Below are positions 18,240-26,848 of a stretch of DNA of 64,000 bases, piece by piece. The translations under genes were made by a program, and so were the position numbers. The notes under the pieces are model-generated. The model was not told the origin of the DNA. It saw nothing but the letters and a program-made list of their open reading frames with translations, and ran no database searches. Position 1 is the first letter of the stretch; every line of letters starts with the position of its first letter. The DNA comes from Paraburkholderia nodosa DSM 21604 (GTDB lineage: Bacteria > Pseudomonadota > Gammaproteobacteria > Burkholderiales > Burkholderiaceae): contig NZ_JAFA01000017.1 in NCBI RefSeq assembly GCF_000519185.1, positions 63,049 to 127,048 of the forward strand, read 5' to 3'.

Positions 18240-18714
18240 TGCCTGTGCTGCCGAAAAGCGACCTGACGCTCAATGAGCGGTACTCCCATTCGAACTGATA
18301 CGCCATGATCATCAGCCCTCCGTTTCTGCCGGCATCCGGTCTTACGTCTAGCGACGGATCGACGCCGGCCCCCATGATGGACGCCGTCGACGAGTTCGAA
18401 TTTGCGCACGGCATCTACCCGATTGCCTTCGACCGGCGCTGGCATTGCGGCGCCCATCTCGCGCCCGATGTGCATGGCCCTGTCCACGCCATCGCCGACC
18501 GCGAGGTCGTCGCGTACCGGGTCTGCCAGCACGCGATGGACTCGGGCAATGGCAACGCTGGGTTCGTCCTGCTCAAGCATTCGACCGAAACGGGCGAGGG
18601 TCGTACGCTAACGTTCTATTCGCTCTACATGCATCTCTTGCCACTCGCCGAGTATCAGTCATTCGGGCACGACAGGAGACGGCTGCCGGAATTCTTTCGC
18701 AAACCAACTGGCCA
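18240..18714 (+). repeat. direct repeat copy B: vgrG 3' end plus effector 5' end
   Basis: Second copy of the 475-base segment also found at 15374-15848. It starts abruptly 22 bases after the immunity gene stop and reproduces the vgrG C-terminal codons, including an in-frame stop at the same place, although no vgrG body precedes it. Similarity ends within codons for a RKPTGHG segment, where the second effector switches to unrelated sequence. Confidence 0.9.
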
Positions 18715-19191
18715 TGGTGCGCGCATAACTGGTTCTTACGACTGGAGGAACGGCAACTGCGATCGTGTAGATGCACAAAAGTTCCGCGGTCGAGGTTTTA
18801 AGCAGTTAACCGGACGTAGCAATTATTCGGATTACTGGGTATTCAAATCTTGGATTTCTACGACTTCATTTTCTGCATCATGGTGGCAGGACCCGGCGTT
18901 TATTGCGCACAATCGAAGTGGCGTGACGAAAGTTCCAGCGATGATTGACGAGCCGCAACGAGTTAGCCTTCGAGAAAATTGTTTGGATAGTGGTGGATTC
19001 TATCTGCGATTTTCAAGGCCGAATGTCGCAAAGCGTATTGACCAAGACCCCCGCAGATGGCAATTTCAGATGGGGATAAGGCGAAAGAACAGCAGATTTC
19101 AGGGGATGTTACATACGCGATTAATGGCGGCTATATCGATGCGCCCCGGAGGCTCGAATATACCCGGATTGCTAAAGGCATAATTTCGTGA
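18305..19191 (+). pseudogene. orphan, internally deleted and frameshifted T6SS effector copy
   Basis: The first ~137 codons match the upstream effector (MIISPPFLP..., WHCGAHLAPDVHGPV). Sequence then jumps to the end of a different GH19/lysozyme-like domain (FRGRGFKQLTGRSNYSDYW, DSGGFYLRFSRPNVA), so the M23 remainder, linker and the catalytic Glu region are missing. The read-through frame stops at 19183 with an atypical tail, but shifting by one base at the C-run 19048-19052 restores a typical family C terminus (VTYAINGGYIDAPRRLEYTR) ending at a TGA at 19189-19191. This implies one missing C, by decay or sequencing error. As it stands it cannot make an active hydrolase. It may serve as a silent toxin-tip reservoir. 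Confidence 0.8.
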
Positions 19192-19200
19192 GTAGATTAA

Positions 19201-19811
19201 ATGTTTAGACTTGGTCTGATTTTCTTGTTTTTGTATTTTCTGTGGAACCGGTATTTGCCGATGAATCGTATGAGGTGATCGGTTCGTCGTTGAGGCTTGA
19301 TACTGGCCATGTTTGCCTGCTCGATAAGTCACCAAGATTTGCGGTGGAAAGCTATGACAAGTCGGCAGTTATGGTGTCTGAGACGGGTTATGTTCTACGG
19401 CAGGACTTGCTCCATTGCCAGGGCGAGCATGCGATACACGTCTTTTCGATTCCATCTAATGTAGGTGTGCTTTCCGATATAAATATTTCGAAGGGTATTT
19501 ATGTGGCCCTTGACTTTATTTCTACTCAGCCAATGGCATACTTGGCTACCGTTGCTCGCGTCGGATCGTCGCGGAATATTGTATCAATCGATGGGGCATA
19601 TCTTGCCGGCAAGAAGCTCAGAGATCTACAGAAATTCGGATTCGGTAGTAGTGGAGACGCGGGAACATCGATTATATCGCCGGATGGACGATTTGTTGCG
19701 CCAGATGGGCAAATTGACTGCGCGGAGGACGCATATCCAGGGGTGTGGGACATTCGGAGGAATCGACGCGTTAAAGCGACCGATAACGCTTGCAATGCCC
19801 TTTTTAGATAG
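19201..19811 (+). CDS. candidate immunity protein of the orphan effector, probably frameshifted near its start
   Basis: The body reads from about 19242 (GTG) to 19811: VEPVFADESYEVIG..., about 189 residues, no known family. Ten bases after the restored effector stop lies an ATG (19201) in another frame, giving MFRLGLIFLFLYFL. Adding one T to the run at 19236-19239 would fuse this to the body as a good Sec signal ending VFA before DESYEV. So the native product is probably an exported protein of ~203 residues, and this copy lacks one base, or starts at GTG 19242 without a signal. It is AT-rich and sits between effector and PAAR, fitting an immunity gene; function is inferred from position alone. 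Confidence 0.6.
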
Positions 19812-19826
19812 GATGATGTCTTTGAG

Positions 19827-20087
19827 ATGAAATCTCCAATTCGCAAAGGCGACAAACTCGAAAACGGTGGCGAAGTCACCGGCGGCTCCGACTGGTTCAA
19901 TTTCATGGGGCGCCCGCTCGCCCGCAAGGGCGACGAAGCCATTTGCGACGAGCACGGTCCGACCGTCATCGACGAAGGTTACGAGCGGTTCCCCGACCGC
20001 GACGGCAAGCCGATCGCCTTCCATCATTACCGCAGCGCGTGCGGCTGCCGCCTGATCTCGTCGCTGCAGAACGTCAATATCGAGTAA
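19827..20087 (+). CDS. PAAR-domain T6SS spike-tip protein
   Basis: An 86-residue PAAR-type protein that would sharpen the VgrG trimer. The pattern fits: a short N-terminal IRKGDKLENGGEVTGGS strand, the GRPLARKGDEAICDEHG metal-site segment and a C-terminal ACGCRLISSLQNVNIE. Cysteine and histidine residues for the tip metal are present. It has no effector extension. GC content returns to the genome norm here. The stop overlaps the next ATG (TAATG at 20085-20089), so it is translationally coupled to the membrane protein and through it to tssM. Confidence 0.9.
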   Translation: MKSPIRKGDKLENGGEVTGGSDWFNFMGRPLARKGDEAICDEHGPTVIDEGYERFPDRDGKPIAFHHYRSACGCRLISSLQNVNIE

Positions 20088-21379
20088 TGCCGGTCGACCT
20101 GTCTCCAGCCGGGCGCCCGAGCGCTTATCCACGCCGCCCCCGGTTCTGGCCGTGGTGGTCCTGCATCTGGCTTGCCTGCAACGTTTTTGGCGTCGCCATC
20201 GCCATGCTGCTTTGGCCGAAGGGACAGCCCGCGAGTGGAGGAGCGTTCTGGTTCTGGTTCGCTGGTGTTCCTAACGGTGCGTTCCTGATCCTGCTTGCCA
20301 TCGAGCGCGCGGGCTACGAGGGCCTGTGGTACCGGGCGTACTGGCGCAACCACCATCGAGACCGGTGGCTTGCGGAGCGGCTCCGTACCGCCCAGAAACC
20401 CCTCCGGGTGCTTGACGTAGGCTACTGCCTGCCGCTTCGTGGCCAGGCGCTTGCTTGTGCGATTGCCGCCGGGAAGCGCATACCTGCAGCGCAGTTGCCG
20501 CGTACAGGCTTCGAACTCGTTGTTCACGCGCGCTTCAAGGAGCCGAACTGGATGGTCGACGAGCCCGGTACGGCTGGTCCCCGGGATGGCGAAGCAAGCA
20601 TTGAAGCGGGACAGGCGACGAAGCAGGTGTCGCTGCTAACGCTCAAGATCGCGAAGGCACTTGAGTCGCTGGAGGCGAGCCTGCGCGCATTGACGGACTA
20701 CGAGCGGCAATGGTGGCCGCAGGTTCGCGTATTGAGCGCGCCGGGTAGCGAGCATGCGGACGTCGCGCGGGTGATCGAGGCACTTCGCATCGCGGGCCTG
20801 CCGCCGCTCGCAGTACAGGCGGTAGCGGCTACGGATGGTCTGATGCTCGCCGATGCGTGGCTCGACGCAAAGGACGCGCGCCCGTTGCTCGTCGTGGCGA
20901 CGGCATGGCACGAAGCGGGCCCGCCAGTGGGCAGCGCCGAGGGGTGCATCGCCGTACTCCTGACGGCCGGATACTTCCGGCTGCCGGAAACGGTCAAGGT
21001 CGCCGCGCTACTACACAGGCCAGTCACCGGGCGCGCTGGTGCGGTCGAATACGGTTTCGTCAATGCTGCGGTATGGGGCAAGGCTGACTCCGCCTCAATC
21101 GTTCGCGCGTGGATAACCCGCCCGGTAGACGGATGCGACAGGGCGCTGCGCGCGGCCCGTATGGACGCCATTGCGAAAGACGAGGCGCAGCGACGCCCCG
21201 ACCGCATTGCGGGCGGCCTCGGCAACGCAAATGGCTGGCTGGCCGTGGCGGCAGCCATCGAATCGGGCGCGACAGACGGCCCGCAACTCATCATTGACGG
21301 CGTGCAGTCCGCAGTGCTGCGCGCAATGCCCGCAACAAACGATAACAACCGGATTACCGATGACAGATCCCACGCTTAA
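20087..21379 (+). CDS. T6SS-associated inner-membrane protein of unknown function
   Basis: About 430 residues. Two hydrophobic helices near the N terminus (RFWPWWSCIWLACNVFG at ~25-45 and FWFWFAGVPNGAFLILLAIE at ~55-75) precede a large, probably cytoplasmic, domain that starts ERAGYEGLWYRAYWRNHHRDRWL and contains LRVLDVGYCLPLRGQAL, SLLTLKIAKALESLEASLRAL and ARPLLVVATAWHEAGPP segments. I do not recognise a family and see no nucleotide-binding motif. It is wedged between PAAR (1-base overlap) and tssM (20-base overlap), so it is expected to work with the spike or the membrane complex. The start at 20087 is chosen from the coupling and the hydrophobic N terminus. Confidence 0.75.
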   Translation: MPVDLSPAGRPSAYPRRPRFWPWWSCIWLACNVFGVAIAMLLWPKGQPASGGAFWFWFAGVPNGAFLILLAIERAGYEGLWYRAYWRNHHRDRWLAERLRTAQKPLRVLDVGYCLPLRGQALACAIAAGKRIPAAQLPRTGFELVVHARFKEPNWMVDEPGTAGPRDGEASIEAGQATKQVSLLTLKIAKALESLEASLRALTDYERQWWPQVRVLSAPGSEHADVARVIEALRIAGLPPLAVQAVAATDGLMLADAWLDAKDARPLLVVATAWHEAGPPVGSAEGCIAVLLTAGYFRLPETVKVAALLHRPVTGRAGAVEYGFVNAAVWGKADSASIVRAWITRPVDGCDRALRAARMDAIAKDEAQRRPDRIAGGLGNANGWLAVAAAIESGATDGPQLIIDGVQSAVLRAMPATNDNNRITDDRSHA

Positions 21380-24300
21380 CTTGCGCTCCCTTGAGCCCGC
21401 AACCGCGATGGAGGAATCCGCGCCATCGAGCCGTCTGGCGATCTGGGGGTTACCCGTCGCGGCGCTGATCGTCGCCCTGCTCGCAATCGGCATCGTATCG
21501 CAGCGCGGCGATATGGTCGGCGTGACCTCCATCGAGTCACGGCTCAGGGCGATCATCGTTATCCTGACGACCTTCGCGGTCATTGTCGTCGTTCACCTTG
21601 TCCTCTTCGCGACCGGCGCTTATCGCTTTGCCGCGTGGCATTTTCGCAGTGAAACCGGAGACCGCTCGAAGGCGGCAAAGCCGCTCAAGCGCGACGCGCG
21701 GCTGCAACGCATGGCCGATGAACTACGCGTCGCTCATGGCTGGTTCTGGCGCTACCGTCTGCGCTGGCTGATGGTCGACGGCAACGACGCTCGGGTCGAT
21801 CAGGTCGCGCCCGGTCTCAAGCAGGCGGGCGTCATGCACGTCGGCGAAACCGTCCTCGTCCACGCCGCGCCGGACGGTATCGAGGCCCAGAAGTGGCTCG
21901 GCCAGATCCGCAAATTGCGCAGTCGTCGCCCGGTCGATGGTCTGGTCCACGTCGGACGCGCCGACGAGACCGATGCGGGCCTGCCGCGCGCACTCTCGAT
22001 GATCGCGACCGCGCTCGGCTGGGCCGCGCCTGTCACGTTCCTGCATCCGGTCGAGGCGAAGGGTAGGCCGTCCGAAAGCTTCGACGCGGTCGGCGCCTTC
22101 ATGCCCAACGAGCCGCGCAGGAAGGCGCAGGAATCCGCCGCAAGACTGCCGGAACTGTTCAACGAGGTCGAGCGGTGGACGGCAGACGCGGGCGTGCGCC
22201 TTTATACCCAGGAGAAGGCGACCTGGCTGATGGAAGTCTCGAAGTATGTCGGCGACCATGCCGGGCGGATCGCTACCAGCCTGGGCGCGCTTGCCGCGTC
22301 GAACTGGCTGCGTGCGCCGCTCGCGGGTGTCATGTTCGCGCCGGTTTTTCCGGGGCCGACCATCGTACCGGTGCCGGTCGTCGACGCAGACGCGACGCCA
22401 GGCCAGCCCGCTGACACGCCGCATGTGGTGACGGTCACGCGCGAGCAGCCCGCCGCGCTGCTCCCGGTATGGAAAGAGATCGCTGGCGGGGCGTCCCGCT
22501 ATCGGGGCAGACGCGCGGGCTTCTACTGGCCCGATGCCCTCGCGATAGCTGTCCTCGTTGGGGCCTTCGCCTGGATCGTCCTGCTGGTAATCTCGGGCCT
22601 CGGTAACCACGCACTTGTCAAGGATGCCGAAACAACCGCTGCGGTTGCCCTGAAGGCCACGCCAGGTTCGCCGCAGGCGATGCGCTCGCAGCTCGCCCTG
22701 CAGCAGCAGATAGAGACGCTCGAATACCGCCGGGACCATGGTGTACCGTGGTATCTGCGCGCGGGTCTCTCGCACAACGACGAACTGCTCGACGCGCTCT
22801 GGCGGCCCTATGAGGCCGTGGCTATCCGCAACCTGCGCCAGCCGGTCGTGCTGGCGCTCGAAGGGCAACTTGGCGCATCCTCGCAGGTCCGTGCAGACGA
22901 ACAGCAGAGCCATGACGCGCAGCAGCTCGCCTACAACCGCCTGAAGGCGTACCTGATGCTCGCTACCCCGGCGCGTACCGACGCAACCTTTCTCAGGAAA
23001 CAACTGCCCGACGTCTGGCCCCCGCCCACCGGCATGCGCGCGGGCGAATGGCTCGACGTTTCGCAGCGGCTCGCGGGCTTCTGGTCCGACCATCTGAAGG
23101 CACATCCCGGCTGGCGGATCAATCCGTCGATCCCGCTGGTCACGCAGATGCGCTCGACGCTCGTCAACCAGATCGGCCTGGCCGCGAGCGACGATGTGCT
23201 CTACCAGCACGTGCTTGATGAGGCGCGCGGCAAGTACGCCGACGTGTCGCTTGCAACGCTGCTCGTCGGCGCTGACGCGCACGGTCTCTTCACGACCACA
23301 CAGACGGTGCCGGGCATCTTCACGCGCGCAGCGTGGGAGGGCGTCGTCGAGAAAGCCATCGACGATGCGGTGAAAGGGCAGCATGTCGAGGGTGACTGGG
23401 TGCTGACCGGTGACCAGCCGACCGCCCGGATCAGCGCCACCGCTGTAGAGGGCGCGGTTGATGCGGCGCAGGCCGCCGTTGATGCAAGGAAGAATGCCGA
23501 CGATCTGCGGCAACGGTTGCGCGCGCGTTATTTCACGGACTACACGGCAGCCTGGGCGACCATGCTCAACAGCTTCCAGTGGCTCGCGGCGACCAGCTTC
23601 TCGGGGGTGATCGACCAGCTCACGCGTCTGACCGATGCGCAGACCTCGCCGCTGCTCGCGGTCATGAAATCGGTACAGCACCAGGGTGAGGCGGGCCGCC
23701 CTTCGCAGGCACTGACCGATACGCTCGTACGTAAGGCGCAGGGGTTGCTCGGTGGGAGCGATAGCGACCAGACCCAGGCTCCCGTTCTGAACCCGCTTGA
23801 CCGTTCGTTTGGCCCGCTGCTTGCGCTGATGGGTGACACGAGTCCGGCTGCGGCCAGCGGCAGTGCGGGTAAAGCTCCAGGCGCAAATGCCGCCGCGTTC
23901 AACGGCGTCAGCCTCTCGCGCGTGCTGACCGCCGATACGACCGTGCGGCTGAAACTTCAGCAGATCCAGGCGAGTCCGGATGCGCAGGCCATGGCGCGGA
24001 GTCTCGCGCAGGCGGTATTCCAGGGCAAGCTCTCGGATCTCTCGCAGGCGCGCGACGACGCGGCGCTGACCGCCGCGAGCCTGGGCGCACAGTGGGCAGG
24101 CTTCGGCCAGACGCTGTTCGTGCAACCGCTCGACGCGGCATGGCAGGCCGTACTCCAGCCCGCCGCCGCGAGCCTGAACGAGGCATGGCGGGCGGGCGTC
24201 GCGGCCCCCTTTGCCTCGTCGTTCGCCTCGCGCTATCCGTTCTCGCCGACGAGCGCCGACGCGTCCTTTGCCGAGTTTGGCCGTTACGTGCGGCCCGAGA

Positions 24301-24992
24301 CGGGGCTGATCAACCGCTTTATCGAGCTTGAGCTGTCCGGTGTGCTCAAGCGCCAGGGCGACCAGTGGGTCCCGAACGAACTCGCGCCGCAGTCGCTGCA
24401 GTTCGACCCGAAGTTTCTCGCGATGCTCCGGCTGATGGGTCCGCTCGGCGCACGTCTCTATGCGCAGGGCGAGGCGGGTTATCACTTCGGGATCATGCCG
24501 CAGCCGACGCCGGACGTAACACGCACGGAGCTGACGGTGGATGGCCAGCAGATCGTCTATTTCAACCAGCGCGAAACGTGGACGCCGCTGGCATGGCCGG
24601 GCAACGGTCTGAACGGCCATGCGTCGTTGAACTGGCAGACGCTCAACGCAGGCGGGCGGATCGCGTTCGATGCGACAGGCGACTGGGCCCTTCTGCGGAT
24701 GCTAGAAAAAGCGCAGGTCAAACCGCTCGACGATACGCGCTACGAAATCATCTGGAATGCCGGGGCGGGTGGCGATGCCGCGAAGGCCGCTTCCGCGACG
24801 TCCGGTGACGGTACGGACGGCAAGGTGGCGCCATTGCGCTACGTACTGCGCGCGCAGGCGGGATCCGGACCGCTCGATCTGCTGAAACTGCGAGGCTTGC
24901 GCATGCCCGGGCGCATCTTCGTGACGGGCCGCGCCGGTGCGATCTCCGGATTGCCCTCATTGCCGCCCTTACCCCCGGAGTCGCAGCCATGA
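21360..24992 (+). CDS. tssM: T6SS membrane-complex protein TssM (IcmF/VasK)
   Basis: A 1210-residue IcmF-family protein, the inner-membrane core that binds TssJ. Two N-terminal helices (LAIWGLPVAALIVALLAIG and the AIIVILTTFAVIVVVHLV segment), a cytoplasmic part, and a third helix (~residues 395-415, AIAVLVGAFAWIVLLVISG) are followed by a long periplasmic domain with the IcmF-related region (QALTDTLVRKAQGLL, GWRINPSIPL) and the C-terminal beta domain (WTPLAWPGNG, FDATGDWALLRMLE). No Walker A motif is visible in the cytoplasmic part, so it is unlikely to bind nucleotide. It overlaps the upstream gene by 20 bases and tssF by 4. Confidence 0.92.
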   Translation: MTDPTLNLRSLEPATAMEESAPSSRLAIWGLPVAALIVALLAIGIVSQRGDMVGVTSIESRLRAIIVILTTFAVIVVVHLVLFATGAYRFAAWHFRSETGDRSKAAKPLKRDARLQRMADELRVAHGWFWRYRLRWLMVDGNDARVDQVAPGLKQAGVMHVGETVLVHAAPDGIEAQKWLGQIRKLRSRRPVDGLVHVGRADETDAGLPRALSMIATALGWAAPVTFLHPVEAKGRPSESFDAVGAFMPNEPRRKAQESAARLPELFNEVERWTADAGVRLYTQEKATWLMEVSKYVGDHAGRIATSLGALAASNWLRAPLAGVMFAPVFPGPTIVPVPVVDADATPGQPADTPHVVTVTREQPAALLPVWKEIAGGASRYRGRRAGFYWPDALAIAVLVGAFAWIVLLVISGLGNHALVKDAETTAAVALKATPGSPQAMRSQLALQQQIETLEYRRDHGVPWYLRAGLSHNDELLDALWRPYEAVAIRNLRQPVVLALEGQLGASSQVRADEQQSHDAQQLAYNRLKAYLMLATPARTDATFLRKQLPDVWPPPTGMRAGEWLDVSQRLAGFWSDHLKAHPGWRINPSIPLVTQMRSTLVNQIGLAASDDVLYQHVLDEARGKYADVSLATLLVGADAHGLFTTTQTVPGIFTRAAWEGVVEKAIDDAVKGQHVEGDWVLTGDQPTARISATAVEGAVDAAQAAVDARKNADDLRQRLRARYFTDYTAAWATMLNSFQWLAATSFSGVIDQLTRLTDAQTSPLLAVMKSVQHQGEAGRPSQALTDTLVRKAQGLLGGSDSDQTQAPVLNPLDRSFGPLLALMGDTSPAAASGSAGKAPGANAAAFNGVSLSRVLTADTTVRLKLQQIQASPDAQAMARSLAQAVFQGKLSDLSQARDDAALTAASLGAQWAGFGQTLFVQPLDAAWQAVLQPAAASLNEAWRAGVAAPFASSFASRYPFSPTSADASFAEFGRYVRPETGLINRFIELELSGVLKRQGDQWVPNELAPQSLQFDPKFLAMLRLMGPLGARLYAQGEAGYHFGIMPQPTPDVTRTELTVDGQQIVYFNQRETWTPLAWPGNGLNGHASLNWQTLNAGGRIAFDATGDWALLRMLEKAQVKPLDDTRYEIIWNAGAGGDAAKAASATSGDGTDGKVAPLRYVLRAQAGSGPLDLLKLRGLRMPGRIFVTGRAGAISGLPSLPPLPPESQP

Positions 24993-26848
24993 CGGCACCG
25001 TGGAAATCCACACAACAGGAAGGCGCAAACCCGTTCCTGAGATATTTCGACGCCGAGATGCGCTACCTGCGCGAAACCGCTCGCGAGTTTGCGCACGACC
25101 AGCCCGAGGCCGCGCGGCGCCTGGGCATGCAGTATGGCCAGGAGAACGACCAGGTCCGCGCGGTCAACGAAGCCTTCGCATTCGTGATGGCGCGTCTGCA
25201 CATGAAGCTCGACGACGGCATGCAGGAACTCACCGGCGAGATGCTCGACAACATTTACGAGTACATGGCGCGCGCGATCCCGTCTCTGTCGATCATCGAA
25301 TGTACGCCACTGAACAGGGGCTCGAAGGTGGCGCAGATTCCCGCCGGGGCCGTGGTGCGCTCGGCACCGGTCGGTCCCGATCGGGTGCAGTGTCCGTTCC
25401 GCACGACGCAGGCAGTCGAGTTGCTGCCGCTCTCGGTCGAGGATGCGGGGGTGACAGTACGCGCCGACGGGCGCACGGTCATCCGCCTGGCGTTCGGTCT
25501 CTGGTTTGGAGACCAGCGTGAGGCTGTCGACCTGTCGCGCATCCGCCTGTACCTGCATGGCGACCGCCCGGCCGCCGCCGCGCTGTACGCGGCGCTCACG
25601 CGCCAGGTCGCCTCGGTCGGACTGCGCCTGCCGTTGGTGCGCGACGGCTCGCTGCTGCCGCTCGACGGGGTGCGCTTTGTGCCGGCGGGGTTCGGCCCGT
25701 CGACGCGGTTGTGGCCGGTCACGGATCCCGCGCGCGACGAGTCGGTAGACCGCGAGCAGACACTGCTGGAGTATTTCGTGTACCCGCGGAAGTTCCACTT
25801 CGTCGACCTGTGCGGCTTCGACAGCACGATGGTGCCGGCAGGCGAAACGCGCATGATCCTCGAGATCGAACTGGACGGGCGTATGCCTGGCGACCAGCCG
25901 ATAGGGCGCGAGAGCTTTCGCCTCTTCTGCACGCCCGTGATCAACCTGTTCGAGGTCGATGCACGGCCGCTGCAGCCCGCCGACTGGCATGACAAGGAGC
26001 ACCGCGTGCGTGTGCAGCCCGCCGTGGAGTGTCACGTCGAACCGTACGACCTGGTTGAGGTGACCGCCGCAGACCCGGAGGGCAGCGCACGGTACGCTTA
26101 CAGGCCGTTCAGGAGCTTCAGGCATCGCGGCTGGATGCTGCACTACGAGAAGCCGGAACGGTACTTCCGTACCTCAACGCGCTACGGCGTGGTGGGGCAG
26201 GAGCTGTGGGTGACCCTCTCAGGGCAGCTCTGGGCCGGGACATACCGCCACGCACCGGACGATGGGGCGCGTCCACGGCCCGACCGCCATGTCACGGTGC
26301 GTGCGCTCGCGAACAACGGACGCCTGCCGCGCATGGCGCTTGCGGAGGCAACGATCACGGAGACCGTCACGGGTTTCACCGGCATCGCGTCGGTGCGCAA
26401 TGTGACGGCGCCGAGCCTGCCGCAGTATCCGCCGCGCTACTACGCGGGTTACGACTGGCGCGTGCTTGGCCACTACACCGCGAACGGTGCGAATGAATTC
26501 AACCGGATGCTGATGGAGGGCGCGCCGGTACTGCGCGAGATCCTCGAACTCTACGACTGGACGCCTGACGACGCGGTACCGCAGCGCATCGACGCGATCC
26601 GGACCGTGCATTTCTCGGAGGACCAGGAAATCCTGCAGCATGGTTACGTACTGCGGATCGTGCGCATCCACGTTGACCTTGACGCGGGCGGCTTCGACGG
26701 GCTGGGCGACGCTGTCCTGTTCGGCGACGTGCTGAACCACTTCCTGGGACGTTACGCGAGCGCGCAATGTTCCATGCAAGTGGTACTGACCATCGACGGC
26801 AAGGAGACGGTGTATCCACGCACCGACTTTAAGGGGGCACCATTCTGA
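24989..26848 (+). CDS. tssF: T6SS baseplate protein TssF (ImpG/VasA)
   Basis: A 619-residue baseplate wedge protein. The N terminus NPFLRYFDAEMRYLRETAREFA and the following HPEAARRLG-like (QPEAARRLGM) segment are characteristic of TssF, as are the DDGMQELTGEMLDNIYEY and PSLSIIECTP segments, and RRNVTAPS-like RNVTAPSLPQYPP near residue 470. The ATGA overlap with tssM and the shared-base overlap with tssJ show a tight operon. In most clusters tssF is followed by tssG, and TssF and TssG form one complex; here tssG is missing, so its partner must be encoded elsewhere. Confidence 0.92.
   Translation: MTAPWKSTQQEGANPFLRYFDAEMRYLRETAREFAHDQPEAARRLGMQYGQENDQVRAVNEAFAFVMARLHMKLDDGMQELTGEMLDNIYEYMARAIPSLSIIECTPLNRGSKVAQIPAGAVVRSAPVGPDRVQCPFRTTQAVELLPLSVEDAGVTVRADGRTVIRLAFGLWFGDQREAVDLSRIRLYLHGDRPAAAALYAALTRQVASVGLRLPLVRDGSLLPLDGVRFVPAGFGPSTRLWPVTDPARDESVDREQTLLEYFVYPRKFHFVDLCGFDSTMVPAGETRMILEIELDGRMPGDQPIGRESFRLFCTPVINLFEVDARPLQPADWHDKEHRVRVQPAVECHVEPYDLVEVTAADPEGSARYAYRPFRSFRHRGWMLHYEKPERYFRTSTRYGVVGQELWVTLSGQLWAGTYRHAPDDGARPRPDRHVTVRALANNGRLPRMALAEATITETVTGFTGIASVRNVTAPSLPQYPPRYYAGYDWRVLGHYTANGANEFNRMLMEGAPVLREILELYDWTPDDAVPQRIDAIRTVHFSEDQEILQHGYVLRIVRIHVDLDAGGFDGLGDAVLFGDVLNHFLGRYASAQCSMQVVLTIDGKETVYPRTDFKGAPF

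Noticed and set aside
21723..24620. 965-codon frame antisense to tssM
   Set aside because: Shadow of codon bias; the tssM frame has helices and family segments.
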